Below, in pieces: positions 1-11,625 of a stretch of DNA of 64,000 bases. The DNA comes from Podocnemis expansa (lineage: Eukaryota > Chordata > Testudines > Podocnemididae): positions 872,751 to 936,750 of the forward strand of contig ML682123.1 in NCBI GenBank assembly GCA_007922195.1, written 5' to 3'. The notes beneath the pieces are model-generated. The model worked only from the letters and a program-made list of their open reading frames with translations, was not told the origin of the DNA and did not search any database. Position numbers and translations under genes: made by a program. Position 1 is the stretch's first letter, and the number at the start of each line of letters is the position of its first letter.

Positions 1-240
1 TCCCCAGCTCTGGGAGGGCGGTGGGGGTCTAATGGTACAAGCAGGGGGCAGGGTGCCAGGATTCCTGGGTTCACTCCCCAGCTCTGTCAAGGTAGTGGGG
101 TCTAGTTGGTTAAAGAAGGGGGGGCTGGGCATCTGGGCTCCTGGGTTCTATCCCTGGCTCTGGGTGGGGAGTGGAGTGTAATTGGTTAAAGTGTGTGCAG
201 GGGTGGAAGTGGAAGCCAGGGCTCTTGGGTTCTGTTTCCA
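1..240 (+). repeat. Tandem tRNA-like repeat units (about 3 copies, 70-80 bp)
   Basis: Roughly three successive units share the order 'ccccagctctgggagg', 'ggggtctaatggt' or 'ggtctagttggttaaag', then 'ctgggttc' and a pyrimidine run. The segment resembling 'tagtggttagagc' is like a tRNA D-arm/A-box, and 'gggttctatccc' is like a T-arm/B-box, so the unit looks tRNA-derived. Similar units recur at 640-790, 7145-7335 and 11515-11625. No full tRNA cloverleaf is intact, so this is a repeat and not a working tRNA gene. It could instead be a minisatellite that only resembles tRNA by chance. Confidence 0.5.
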
Positions 241-639
241 CCTTTTGGTTGGGTTGCATGAGGCACAGAGGAGACAAACCCCGCTAATGCTCCCTGACCC
301 CACCTTTCAGAGATGCTGCAAATCTGGCCATTTCCTTCCAGGAACTTCCATCCCCTGGGCCAGCTCCCCATTCATGGGAGCTGGGGTCAGTTGGGTGGCA
401 AAAGAGTTAGGGCATGCTAGGTGGATGGGAGAAGGCCTCACTAGGGGATCAGGAGGGAACCTGGTCTTGGAACTCTGCCTGGATGGCCTTGTTTGCTCAG
501 CAGCTTCCTGGAAAGGCAAATACTGAGAAGGCTATAATTATTGGGGCGAGGCACTCAATTAAAGGGATCACCTCTCCATTCAGGCACCCTTCTTTTGGGG
601 CAAGATTCCAGATTAAGTCCTGATTCTTAAACCAACTAT

Positions 640-790
640 CCTGCTGCAGCAAGACCAGAACCCAGGAGTCCTAGCACCCAGCCCCCCTGCTCTGACTCAC
701 CAGGCCCCACTCCACTCTCAGATCTAAGGATAGGACCCTAGGGTCCTGGGTCCTAGACCACATTGCTCTAACTCACCAAAGCCCACTCCC
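640..790 (-). repeat. tRNA-like repeat units, inverted copy
   Basis: Reverse complement of the unit seen at the window start: 'gaacccaggagtcct' followed by 'cccctgctctgactcacca' and 'ccccactccactctcag', then a second degraded unit. It is followed by a short (ctat)n run. The inverted placement about 400 bp from the first cluster suggests separate insertions or a local inversion. Confidence 0.45.
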
Positions 791-812
791 CTATCTATCT
801 ATCTATCTAATG
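790..812 (+). repeat. (CTAT)n microsatellite
   Basis: Five tandem ctat units are visible. Simple sequence with no coding content. Confidence 0.9.
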
Positions 813-1014
813 CCCCAAAATGCCATTGAGGTATAGTAAGGTTGTCCAGGTCTGCTTCATTCCCTGGGCATGGGTCAGGAAGGATGATGGAAAAGTAAAT
901 GTATTCCTGCAGGAAGAGAGACATTCTCCATGTTTTGATGGGTTCAGGTCAAGACTTGCTGCTTTTCTGAAAAAAGTTTTTCTCAAACAGAAGTCACCAA
1001 GGTCCACAAAGCGG

Positions 1015-1105
1015 TAACTGGATGAAACTGAATGGCCTGTGTTTTACAGGAGGTCCAACTACATGATCTAATGGTCTTTTTTAGGCTTAAAATCCATGGA
1101 TTGAT
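1015..1105 (+). mobile_element. CR1 LINE 3' tail fragment
   Basis: The order 'ggcctgtgttttacagg', 'aggtccaactacatgatct', 'aatggtc' matches the well-known CR1 3' untranslated tail of reptiles and birds. Only the last about 90 bp remain, as expected for 5'-truncated target-primed insertions. No coding sequence is left. Confidence 0.6.
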
Positions 1106-1394
1106 GATAAAGGGGGATGGAGAGAAGGTGGCATCATTTGCCTTGCGCTCCATAGATTTGAATTCCAACATTCATTTCTGTGCTTTCCAGCCATGCTCAT
1201 GGTGCGAATGATGGTGGGCATCAGCTGGATCTGTGCTATGAAGTGAGAGGCCCATGAACCCTGAGAGATCAAGTACATCCCAGTTCAGGTCTGTGTCCTG
1301 GACGATGGCTCAGTGGCAAAGCTCAGGGCCAAGTGTGGAAGAGTGTCTTTCCAGAAAGAAACCTCAAATGAAGGGATGGGGTTGTTGGGAATGC

Positions 1395-1522
1395 AGGACA
1401 AAGGTCAGCTTTACAAGCCCTGGTTAGGGTGATTGCACTGGTGTTGGTTCTGCTTTGAGCAAGTGGTTGGATTAGATGACCCCCAAGGCTCCTTCTGACC
1501 CTAGTCTTCTATGATTCTATAA
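1395..1522 (+). mobile_element. CR1 LINE 3' tail fragment
   Basis: Contains 'ttggattagatgaccccc', 'aaggctccttctgaccct' and the terminal 'tctatgattctat', the diagnostic CR1 3' end. 5'-truncated copy on the + strand with no ORF. Confidence 0.8.
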
Positions 1523-1806
1523 TATAAAAGGTTGTAGCCTTTAGATCAATGTAGAGAACACACTACACAGGTCACTAACAGGAAATTCTGTAACAAGTAG
1601 GGCTTGTGCGGGTAGGTCAGAGCTATAGAGTCAGGAAACCTTCATTTAAAATCCAGATTACCACATTATACTGCAACCAAACTGATCAGAAAGAGAGAAA
1701 GCCAGGAGCTTTGGGCCCATGCAAGGTCTGAACCAGAGGCCATGTATTTGAACAAATCAGGCCCAGGTATTAAAACAATTGCTTATGAGTTTACTGATCA
1801 GTACAT

Positions 1807-2317
1807 TGTTGTGAGATTTGTAATGAGACCACAAACTTGTGAGCATAAGTGACTCCATCTTAGCACTGTTCCCTTAATATTATTTCAAGCTCTAGCCTGA
1901 CTAACAAAAGTACAGAGCCCCTCTCATCCTTGAACAGTCTGTAAGCAGGAGATAGGGGAAACTTGCACCAGTCTCGAGGTCACCTATTAATCAACAATTT
2001 CTTCTGTTTATTACATTCCCAGGCTCTGAGGAGCCAGCCTGACCTTCTTCACTAATTCTCCTATCTTATATGGATAGGTATGAAAACTATCCCTATATGG
2101 TACTAATAAATGTATTAATCTTGTTTACCTTGAATATATTAACCATTTTTAGATTTCCTTGAATTAAGTTGTTGTACCTGAGTATAAAACCCTTTAGCAC
2201 TGGTCCTTCGGGGCCGGCCACACTCAGTAGCTCTGCGTGTCAATAAACTTGTGATTCTTCTTCCTGTTGTCCGGCTCCCTTATTGACCAGAGCAGAGAAC
2301 GAGCTTTTCTCTCAACA
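1807..2317 (+). repeat. Retroviral-type LTR (5' LTR of a lost endogenous retrovirus)
   Basis: Begins 'tgttgtgaga' and ends 'tctcaaca', giving the inverted TG...CA ends of an LTR. A TATA-like 'gtataaaacc' lies near 2183 and a polyadenylation signal 'caataaact' near 2243, in the right order for U3-R-U5. It is followed directly by a primer-binding-site-like leader, so it is a 5' LTR and not a solo one. No gag, pol or env follows, and no 3' LTR was recognised downstream. The proviral body is deleted or lies outside recognisable sequence. Confidence 0.72.
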
Positions 2318-2460
2318 GATTTGGTGGCTCCGCCAGGACACTCTGCTTGCCAACACCATCCCACGGACCAGTGAATCGCCTCTAGCCGGCACCTTGGACC
2401 GTTTGGGTCCTCCCTGAGAGGCGCCTTCCTGAACCTTGGGGTGAGTGCGGCTGTAAAGTG
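2318..2460 (+). other. ERV primer-binding site and leader with splice-donor-like site
   Basis: Just after the LTR comes a 'gat' spacer and then 'tggtggctccgccagga', in the position and phase of a retroviral PBS. The layout resembles gammaretroviral leaders, which normally use proline tRNA with a related 'tgggggctcg...' sequence. Here the bases differ, so the tRNA primer is uncertain. A donor-like 'ggggtgagtg' lies near 2438. Sequence after about 2460 no longer looks retroviral to me. Confidence 0.55.
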
Positions 2461-2469
2461 GTCAGGGTT

Positions 2470-4035
2470 TTAACACCCACAACAGGATGGATTATCATCT
2501 TTTTGGGCCCTTCCCCACACTTCAACATGGCAATGTTGCTAGTGAATCAGGCACAAGATATTTATGTAAATATTCCGGCTAGTGCAGGTACACCCCAGTC
2601 TACTCCGATGACAGTCTGACAGACTAATGAGTAGGGTGTTTGATTCAAGGCATCAGCAACAAGAGAAGGTAAGAATCAAATGTCATGAAACATGTCAGGT
2701 GGTATGCAAATTGTGAATTCCAGTTATTTGTCTGTCTATCAATGTCAGGGCACATCGCCTTAACTCTTCATCCAGCCTTGGAAGCAGTGAAAAGTCTTCC
2801 AGCTGATTGAGCCAAGTCTATCGTTATGAACACTTGTGTTAGTGAACCTACATACATTGATCCAGGGAGATAGGACCTTGCTTCATTGATAAGAAACTTG
2901 GCCAAGTGCTTTCATCACAGAGCTGAATCTGTGGTCTTTCTGGATAGGTCTCTTGAGGTCTGTTGGGTCCTCTACTTGTGCAGAGCTGAGAGGCATGCAC
3001 ACAAGCCAGCTGTGAACGCATACAAGAAGAAAGAGGTATGCAAAAGAAAGCAGTTTCCAGTGCTCATGGAGTTGGTTAAGAACAAAGAAAGAAGAAAGTA
3101 ATTCATGGTAACCACCATGAATCGACTATGAAAATCCAGTATATGCCATCCTCTCAACTGACTGTCCCCAGCTGTGAGCTGGGCAGAGACCTCTTTGAGA
3201 CACCTTTTCCTTACCTCCAGACATGTCTACAGAGGGCAAATAAAGTACCTCAAAGACACCCTCAAAGCCACCCTGAAGAAGCGTAACAGCCACATTAATG
3301 TACGGGAAACCAAAACCCTTGGCCAGTTAACATGGAGGTGGACCTTGTGGCAAGGATCTCAGCATTCTGGGACCCAATGAAGTCCACAGGAAATGAAAAA
3401 AAGAGAGGAGGAGAGAATGTGATGCAGCTTGATTCAACAATCCAGATCTGCCCCTTCCACCAGGAAATGTCTGCCCCAATTTTCCTTAAATCTGTGGATT
3501 CTAGATTGGCATCCTTAGCCCCGTACGGATCCACCAGCAATAACCAGTTATAATTTCTTGGAAGACAATTCTCTTCAAACACCAAGAGAAAGCCTACTAT
3601 TGCATGACTGGGACCATGTAAGATTAGGTCTCAGTCCCTCGACCATATGTAGCTTTCTGGAAAACCCTAAATAAAGTTACAGCTGTTAGTATAAGCTATT
3701 TGTGTCAAGATGCTTTCCCAATACTTTCGATCTTCAGTTATCGTTATTTTCCTGGTTAAAAATACTGCAAAGCCTGTGCAACTCAGCTAGTTAAACTTGT
3801 TTTATTTCTTTGCAGTTTACTTTTTTGTCACAAAAGTCATATTGCTAAATCTTACAATGCTGGACTATGCACTTATGCTAACAGCTAGGCCTCAAACACG
3901 TAGCAAAACCTACTTATAATATTAAATATATCTGTATATTTTATCTATCCCTGCATTTGTTACAGCTTTAATGGCTGGCCTTATTATTATTCCTCTGTTA
4001 GGCATATTAGCATATGAATCTCTCACAGGTGCATT
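2470..4035. other. Unclassified sequence
   Basis: No intact gene. Around 3220-3390 a + reading frame holds a stretch (RGQIKYLKDTLKATLKK) resembling the C-terminal end of polyproteins of several vertebrate LINEs, followed by a Trp-Arg pair. This is a weak match from memory of the motif and the surrounding sequence is not recognisable. The rest is AT-rich with no clear repeat. Confidence 0.3.
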
Positions 4036-4299
4036 TGATGGCAACATCATCATCATCCAGGTGGAGAACTAACAGCCTGCTCTCAAAAAAAGTCTGTGCA
4101 CTTGCCAAGGATATGTGATGCAGTCTGAAGCTGATAAATTTCTGGAGGAGATGCTCTGATGGGGCAGCCTAATTTGGCAATTGACTGATCTTTGACTACT
4201 AGTGGCAAACAAGCCAGTAGCCTGTGATGGGATGTTAGATGAGAGTGGGGTTCTGAGTTGGTGCAAAGAATTATTTTTTGGGTGACCAGCTGGTGAGTC

Positions 4300-4590
4300 T
4301 TGCCCACATGCTCAGGGATTAGCTGATTGCCATATTTAGGATCAGGAGGGGACTGGCAGGAGGCCCTGGAGGTTTTTCACTTCTCCCTGTAGTGTGAGGC
4401 ATGGGTCAGTTGGTGGTTTCTCTATACGTTGAAGTCTTTAAATCATGATTTGGGGATTTCAGTAACTATATCAGAGGTAAGGTGTCTATTGCGGGCTTGG
4501 GTGGGTGAGATTCTGTGGCATACATCATGTAGAAGGTCAGACTGGATGATCATATCAGTCCCCTCTGACCTTAAAATTTATGAATCTATG
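4300..4590 (+). mobile_element. CR1 LINE 3' region
   Basis: 'gatcaggaggggactggcag', 'catgatttggggatttcagt' and 'gactggatgatcatatcagt' followed by 'cccctctgacctt' and 'atgaatctatgg' match the CR1 3' untranslated region in the right order. Non-coding and 5'-truncated; the upstream limit is uncertain and may reach 4040. Confidence 0.72.
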
Positions 4591-4599
4591 GCTGCAGCT

Positions 4600-5460
4600 G
4601 CTTTGGGAGTCATCAGGAAAACCCCATTTAAAGAAATTGGCTGCACTGTTCTGATCAGAAATGATTCCAGGTGCCATGGTTGATCAAAACCTAGTGCACA
4701 GACTGTTGGGTCAATGATGGAGTGATGAACGACTGTGGTCACTGGCTGACAGCTCATTTCAAGCATCTAACTAATAGCTAAGTCTAGATATAAATTTTAT
4801 GAGATCAGGTTAGGGCAAAAGGTCAATGGACTTTAGGAGAATTAAGATCTGTACACAAACCAGTTCACTGCTATCACATGCTTAGTGTTTGAGTGCAGAG
4901 CATGTCTAGTAACTCCTGTTAGCTAGGCCCAAGCTACCTGAGTTTTACCAGCAAGAAGTAGGAGCTAGCTTTGGTCCTACAATGCTCATCTCCTCTGTCG
5001 TGTCTCTACAGGTAATGTACTAGTATTTATAGATGCCAAAGACAGAAGGAACCATTGAGCCTGAACTCCCATGTAGCACTGGCCAGAGAACTTCTGTGAA
5101 ATAATTGCTGCATAGGTGAGCAAATGATGGATTGTTCAGGTCACTGCCAAGTCTGGAAAAAAAATTAGAAAAGAAATATTTGTTTTGGGTCAAAACAAAA
5201 TTGGTATATGAAAAAAAAAGAGAATTTTATTGACCCAAAGAATTGAAAAAGAAATTGTTTTGGAACAAATGAAATGTCTCGCTTTTATTTGATTGTGTGT
5301 TAAGCTTTTCTTAAAATGTCAGCTGAAAGGGTAGGGCACAACAGAAGCCATTTCACATAAAGAAACAGAAACATCTGAATACTGTTAAAATTTTGACCCC
5401 TCCCCCAGGTTTATTTTATGTGTTTCTTCAACCGAAATAATTCAGCTAAGCAGAAAAGGG
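4600..5460. other. No recognised feature
   Basis: AT-rich sequence with stops in all frames and no terminal repeats or family signatures that I can identify. Confidence 0.5.
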
Positions 5461-5469
5461 GTGAAGAAA

Positions 5470-6370
5470 GAGGTGGCAAAGGTTGAAGATGGTACAAAAT
5501 TACTCAAGGTAGTCAAGTTCACGGTGCTGATTGAGTAAAGGGAAAGGGATCTTGCAGAACTGGGTGACTGGCTGACACAACGCCAATGAAATTCAGTGTT
5601 GATATGTTCAAAGTAAAGCACATTGGAAGACATGATCTCAACCACACATACAAAAAGAAGGCTGCTAAAATTAGTTGTTATTACTAAACAGGGGCGTCGC
5701 TGGGACTGGGCACCCAGGACACGTGCCCTGAATCCGAGTGCTGGTGCCCCGGATCTGGCAGGGCCACCCATCTCCTGGTCTCTGGCCCAATCAGGCTGGA
5801 GATCCGGGGCCCAGCCGCCGGCAGCCCCAGCGGCCCTGTCCCCAGCCAGGGATCAAGGGCCTGGCTGCCTGCGGCTGCAGCGGGAAATCCGGGACCCGGC
5901 CGCCCGCACTGGCGGCAGCCCTGTTCCCAGCTGGAGATGTGGGACCCAGCTGCTTGCAGCCACTTCCGGCCCTGTCCCCAGCTGGGGATGTGGGGCCCGG
6001 CCGGCCACTTCCGTCTCCATCCCCAGCTGGGGATGCGGGGCCTAGCTTCCTGTGGCAGCACGGCGGCTTCCGGTCCTGTCCCTGGCCAGGGGTGGGGCCT
6101 GTGGGCTGGGGGTGGGGCCTGGGCCCATGGCCCGGGTCCCTCCCTGGGGCAGTGACGCCCCTGCTACTAAATAAAGAGATCTTGGAGTCTTTGTGGATAG
6201 TTCTCTGAAAATATCCTGCTCTATGTGAAGTAGCAGTAAACAAAGGAAACAAGAACAATGAGGAAAGGGATCAATACTAAACCAGAAAATATAATAATGT
6301 CACTGTATAAATCTATGGTCAGCCCTAACTGTAAACACTGTTCTGGTCACCCCATCTTAAATATAAAATA
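5470..6370 (+). mobile_element. CR1 LINE fragment, interrupted by a hAT element
   Basis: The flanks 5470-5688 and 6172-6370 read as one continuous degraded CR1 3' region: 'actgggtgactggctgacac' and 'gcacattggaag' before the insert; 'aaataaagagatcttggagt' and 'ataatgtcactgtataaatc' after it. Removing the hAT insert restores the CR1 order. No ORF remains. Confidence 0.6.
5689..6163 (+). mobile_element. GC-rich non-autonomous hAT element with 8-bp TSD
   Basis: Ends are inverted: 'caggggcgtcgctggg' at the left and 'ggcagtgacgcccctg' at the right. The flanking 8 bp are 'ttactaaa' (5681-5688) and 'ctactaaa' (6164-6171), a hAT-type duplication with one mismatch. The 475-bp body is GC-rich and made of imperfect repeats of a 'cagctgggga'-containing module. 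Open frames across it come from composition and have no recognisable domain. Related copies: 31306-31632 and the element starting at 63696. Confidence 0.85.
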
Positions 6371-6379
6371 AAATAAAAT

Positions 6380-7140
6380 TAAATTAGAACAGGAAACTAT
6401 TAGAGAACAAGACAGGAAATCCCAGCAGTGGATTGGGTTGATGGTTACCCTTTACTGCCTGGTTGTTCCTCCTCGATGCCTTGTGTGAGCAAGGAGGGGG
6501 CTACCTTACAATTCTTTTATTTCAAGTATGGAAATGAGTTAACTGCTGACAAATCCCCAGGGAACCTTGTTCGATTACATTGGTATCCATAAAATGAATA
6601 TCAACAACTACATGATGAATATACTGATATTCTCCACCCCCTCTTTGCTGTTTGTGGTTTAGCATACATCATACATGTGCTTTATTTTCAAGCTCTATTT
6701 TTTACAATAAAAAGGACTCCACATTCCTTAGACAAACACGGTGCCAGGAGGGAAGGGGAGGAAAGGAGATAACATTTTCCCATCAATGATCTAAGACAAA
6801 GTAGTTCTGGCCACATTTCTTACATGAATGGCAAGGGAAAAGGGGAGATAACATACCCTAAGTAGATTCTTATATCTCTTAGGGAGAGAGGAGAGATAAG
6901 GCTTGTCCATGAAGTGACCCTATTACCATGGTGACCTGAGACTCAGGCCTAGTCTAGTGTCCAGTTTTAATTGTTATTCTCCTACAGAAATTGGTACCAG
7001 GAGGTTGGGAACACGATCATTTAGCAAGGCCTTGATGCCACAACTGAGATCAGGGCTGCTGTTGTGTTGGGCACTGCACAGGCTCCCTTTGACTTTATTC
7101 TCTTGTTCTGGTATGGGAGTGGTATCTTGTGGGTTACGAC
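6380..7140. other. No recognised feature
   Basis: Mostly AT-rich sequence with polypurine patches and no terminal repeats or family signatures I could identify. Confidence 0.45.
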
Positions 7141-7144
7141 AGAG

Positions 7145-7335
7145 GAGCTGAAAGCTAGGATGCCTGGGTTCTACTCCAGCTCTGAGAGGGGAGTTAGGTG
7201 TAGTGGTTAGAGCAAGGCAGGGGAGGGGCTGAGAGCCAGGACTCTTCAGTGCTCTTACTATCTCTGAGTGGGGTCCAGTGATTAGAGCAAGCAGGGCTGG
7301 GATCTGCCACACCTGAGTTCTGTCCCCTGCTGTGA
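7145..7335 (+). repeat. tRNA-like tandem repeat units
   Basis: Two and a half units of the same repeat as at 1-240. The best A-box-like stretch 'tagtggttagagc' is here (about 7201), followed by 'gagccaggactctt' and a second 'gtgattagagc' unit ending in 'gagttctgtcccc' as the B-box-like part. Confidence 0.55.
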
Positions 7336-7739
7336 CCTCAGGCAAATTAATATTTCATTTCTCTTCCCGTTAATGAGCTCATTCTATTTCCCCACGGGGG
7401 GTGTGAGACTAATGGCATTAGTGTTTGGGGATAGCAGGTGGGCAGGGGCTGTAATCAACGTGTATTATTCACCCTCACCCTGCAAGCTCTGGTGAGGCGT
7501 ATGTGTATTACCAGGCGAGGGAAGGGCGTGCCATGCCTGTCACAAGGAAAGATCTTTATCAGTTTGTTTTTCTCCAGCAGGAGTTCACATCCAGTGCCTG
7601 CCCTTTTCTGTGATGTACTCGCCTTGGAAGGTGTCAGCTGCGGGTTCCTTGACACAAAGACAAACATAGTCCTGCTCAAAGATGAAGGCTGTACCGAAGC
7701 ACCAAGGTCAATGAAAGTAAAAAATCATTCCTCTTTATA

Positions 7740-8965
7740 GAATAATAGTGTTGGAAGGGACCTTGGCTGGTCATCTAGTCCAGTCCTCCATGCTGATGCA
7801 AGACCATGCAAACCTAGGCTGTCCCTGACAGCTGTTTGTCCTACCTGTTCTTAGAAATGATGTTCTTCCAATGATGGGGATTCACCAATGTCCCTTGGAA
7901 ATCTGATCCCTTTGTTGAGCTAACCATAGATTTTTTTTCCTAATCTTGAACCTAAATCTTCCTTTCTGCAAACTAAGTTGATTCTTCTTGTTTTACCCTC
8001 AGAGGATGCAGGGAACAATTGACCCTCATCCTTTTTCTAGCAGCCCTGAACATATCCGATGACTGTTACTAGTTCCTGCCTCAGCCTTCTCCCTTCTAGG
8101 CTAAATAGGCCCATTCTTTCTGCCTCTCCTTGTAGCTCGTGTTTGTTATGACTGGTGCTTGGCGAAGTCAGGAGTCAGACACCCAAGGGCAAGTGAAGAG
8201 AGATCCATCTCTATAATTGGTGAGGAAGTCCACCTGGTTGCTGAGATGCTTCCTGGAATTCCTCCTGAGCTTAAATAAAGAGACCTGGACCAGTCAGGGA
8301 CCACGAGGGAAGCTGTCAGTCAGCGGTGTTGCTTGAGCTGGCCACAGGGGCCTTGTGCCCCAAGTCCCAGTGCCAGTGCCCCTGGTCCGGGTCTGGGCTG
8401 CCCTCAGTTGTGGCTGTCTTCCCTGGCTGGGGGTCCAGAGCTGGACTGACAGAAGCAGGAGCCCGATCTGGTCCCTGCCTGGGACCACAGGACTGGATTG
8501 GGCCAGGGCCCTGAATTGGGACCAAAGAGCAGGACCTGGGCGCTGGGTCTTTTCCTGGGCTGCTGTCAGTCTGGCCTTGAGGAGGGACTTCCTGCGGTAT
8601 TTATCTCCATAGAGTTTATGAGCACACAGCCTTTATAGTTGCCGGATGACTGTGTGGTGGTGGTAACTAGATGGCACCTTGTAAGCCCAGGCTATAGACC
8701 TCACCCTGTAAAGTTTTCTAAACCTTTTCTCATTTTTATGGCTCTCCTCTTGACTCATTCCAGCTTGAATTCTTTCCTAAAACATGATGCCTAAAATTGG
8801 ACACAATTATCTAGCTAAGGTCTCTCAGTGGAAGAGTCTTCTCACCCCCCAATGTGTTATAGACGACATTCTTTTTAGCCTAGCTCAGAATGACATTATC
8901 TTGGTGAGGGAGCTCAGCATGATGCCATGGGCCCCAGACACATCTACAATCCTGGGATGTACAAA
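7740..8965 (-). mobile_element. CR1 LINE 3' region (antisense), interrupted
   Basis: Antisense CR1: 'gttggaagggaccttggctg', 'tcatctagtccag', then the usual order of 3' sequence to about 8140. It resumes at about 8690 with 'gctctcctcttgactcattc' and 'aaaattggacacaattatct'. The 8145-8650 segment between is an insertion of GC-rich repeat. No coding frame survives. Confidence 0.7.
8150..8650. mobile_element. GC-rich repeat inserted in CR1 (possible degraded hAT)
   Basis: This segment separates the two parts of the antisense CR1. Its middle (about 8322-8580) resembles the GC-rich hAT family at 5689 and 31306 ('ccttgtgccccaagtcccag' is shared in form with 31334-31353). I could not find its terminal repeats or TSD, so the class is inferred from similarity alone. 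Confidence 0.4.
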
Positions 8966-9289
8966 CATAAACAAATATAGAATTTATAGTCAAACTAGTT
9001 GACTCTCTGGCAATTCTTGGAATGCAATGAGAGATGGAATCACCACTGAGCAAGTGTGAGATGGCTTCCACTACAGATTGACCCAGGGTGCTCCAGAACT
9101 AAAAATATGTAGTGGAGCAGCTTGAGTGACAGGTTCAAGACACCGTAACTAGTTGCTTTAACAACACATATCCTCTGTGGGTTGGATACAGGATGGGAAC
9201 CTATAATGCACACCTGCCAGGAGGGTGTAGCTGTGTTTACAGGGGAGGTCCTTCAACGACCAGCATTGTGGCCCTGTGTTTTTCTCAGT

Positions 9290-9800
9290 GTCCTGGAAGG
9301 AAATGTAAAATCATCATTAATCATGTTTGCAAATGACACAAAAACTGGGGAGTAGGAAATAATAAAGATGACAGTCACTGCCACAGAACAGGATAACTTG
9401 GTAAGCTGGGTAACAAGCAGACTTGGTGTGTTGTAATATAGTTAAATGTGAACATATCTATCTGGGAACAAAAAATGGCAGCTGTACTTATAGGCTGAGG
9501 GACTTTCTTCTGGGAATTAATGACTCTGGAAAAGAGTTGAGGACCTTGGTAAGTAATCAGCAGAACATGAACTGTGGCAAAAAGACTAATGCCTTTGATC
9601 CCACACTGCATAAATGGGGGAATCTCAATTTGGAATAGAGAGATTATTTGACTTCTGCAGTGCTGAGGTCATGGCTGAAATATTGCATCTGGTTCTAATA
9701 CCCAAAGTTCAAGAAAGATGTTGATAAATTGGAAGGGGTCAAAGAAGAGACACAAGAATGGTTCAAGGTTTGGATAGCATGCTTGATAGTGAGATTTGAC
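9290..9800 (+). mobile_element. CR1 LINE fragment
   Basis: Sense CR1 3' part: 'atgtttgcaaatgacacaaa', 'aatagttaaatgtgaacat'-like text, 'cagcagaacatgaactgtgg', 'ttcaagaaagatgttgataa' and 'gaagagacacaagaatgg' occur in canonical order. The reading frame is broken repeatedly, so this is a dead copy. Confidence 0.75.
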
Positions 9801-9809
9801 TTCACTGGA

Positions 9810-10745
9810 ATAATGGCTGATTGACCCCCAGCTGGGTATCCAACCTCATTGACTCTACTGGAGCAGTTCCTAATGGTGTCCCTGGAAAGAGAGGACTAGT
9901 TTCCCTTAGTATAATGGAGATGATATGTACTGACTTGTCACAAAGCATGAGTGAGGTGGGCCCATGAAGTCTAGACCTGGTTTGAGCCCAAACCTCTCCC
10001 AACTCTACCTCCCACTTTCTCAGTTACGCTTACAGGCAACACGTTTGTTTGAGTTTCTTGTCATTGAGAGCTGCTGGCATTGCCTGCTTGTGGGGGCTAT
10101 GAACCTTTGATGGGTGACCTGCCCTCTGGAGATCTGGCAAATAATCATTTACATCTAGGTCCAAGGTCAGATGCTTTCTAACTTAGAGAAAATGAAACTA
10201 AAGCTATAATACAAGTAAGCATATGCAACAAAGTGTAATGATCATTTTAAACTAGGTTTTGGAGTAGGTGTGAGGCCTAGTATTTGTCTTGAGTCCTAAT
10301 AGTAGTAACTGCATGAAGCCACATAGTGCTGGAATGAGGTATTTTGGTGTCTGGGACGTGCCCAGGGAAAGCAGCATGAAAAGCATCATCAAACTGAGCA
10401 GTGAAACGAAGCTGCTTGACTGAAATCTCCTTCTAAAATATGGTGACCTAGTTACTTCCCTGAGGCTACATTAGGCCTAGCATAAGCAAGCAACTTTAGG
10501 TCAGAAGATTAGCTACATGTCCCTTGAGATAGACTGTGAGCTTTATTTAGGCAGACCTTCTGTGGAGAGACTCATCTATCTGCACTATTGCTTATGACAG
10601 TAGTTGGGATCTCCCAAAATAGCTAGTGGGAGTGACTAATAAGGGCAAGTCATTTGCTGTGTCTCCCCAAACACCATCTTCATAGTGCACCACCATGGAG
10701 TCACCAGAGAAGCAATGTGTTGTTAGTGACAAGTGCATTTTTGCA
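9810..10745. other. No recognised feature
   Basis: No ORF with a recognisable domain, no terminal repeats and no clear repeat family. Possibly unique or very old repeat DNA. Confidence 0.45.
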
Positions 10746-10749
10746 CACC

Positions 10750-10990
10750 CAAATAATCCAGAGGTCAGAAGGTCCATCGATGGCTATTAGACAAGATGGT
10801 CAGGGTGCCAACCTCATTCTCAAGGCCACTTTAGATCTCTGACTGCTGAAAGCCAGGAATGTAAGTGGTGAATCACTCCATCACTGCCCCATTTTGTGTA
10901 CTTCCCTTGAAGCTTTGGTATGGTTCCCTGTCAGAGACAACATATGGGGCAAGATAGACCATTGCCTGACCTGTTCTGGTCATTTACCTT
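10750..10990 (+). mobile_element. CR1-like LINE 3' tail
   Basis: 'ctctgactgctgaaagccag', 'ggttccctgtcagagaca', 'gggcaagatagaccattg' and 'cctgacctgttctgg' match the tail of a CR1 subfamily distinct from the 'atgattctatg'-ending copies. A related tail occurs at 13640-13830. Confidence 0.6.
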
Positions 10991-11514
10991 CTAATGTAGC
11001 TACAGGGTGCAAAATAAAGGGTGGTGAACTAGTCTTCTGGTTGGTAGCAAGACCAACAGCTTAATCAATGAATGGCACACCCAGCAGCTGCTGACTGATA
11101 CACCTACTCAAGGAGGAGATACCAGTAGAACATAATAAAGCCCAGCTCCAGCCAGACTGGTGTCTCTGGCCCAAGGTGCCTAGAGCAATGATCATTAAGG
11201 CCCGTAACAATTGGCTGGGAAATTGCTCTCTGCCCAGCAATTGGAGTGGGTGGACAGTGAAATCTAGAAATGTTGCAGGACAATGGGCTGTGTGAGCAGA
11301 TTGCAGGAAGCTTCTTTGCCATGTCTAGCCTGCCTGGGATAATCACAATGGGAAGGCAAGTTGTGCCTGGAGGAGTTTTGTGTACCTGAGTCTTGGTGTG
11401 ACTGGCAAAGGCTGTCTGGGTGCTGTTATGGTTATTTGAAAGAGGGGGAAACTCAGACAGGGAAGAGACTTGATAGGTCTGGGAACACAGGTCAAGAGTC
11501 TTGACAGTAACCCC

Positions 11515-11625
11515 ACTCCCCTCCTAGAGCTGGAGACAGAATCCAGGAGTCCTGACGCCCGGCCCTCACATTCCAACCCATTTGACTACACTCCATTACC
11601 AGAGCCAAGGATAGAACCCAGGTGT
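11515..11625 (-). repeat. tRNA-like repeat units, inverted copy
   Basis: Reverse complement units: 'acagaatccaggagtcctga' and 'agccaaggatagaacccagg' match the repeat at 1-240 read backwards. Degraded. Confidence 0.4.

Noticed and set aside
3174..3585. Host gene exon
   Set aside because: The best stretch resembles the C-terminal part of LINE polyproteins, and there are no splice sites or conserved reading frame.
5623..6258. Overlapping 140-156 codon frames on both strands
   Set aside because: All fall in the GC-rich hAT at 5689-6163, where stop codons are rare by composition.
7438..7740. 100-codon plus-strand frame
   Set aside because: No domain, no splice signals in context, and it runs into the 3' end of an antisense CR1.
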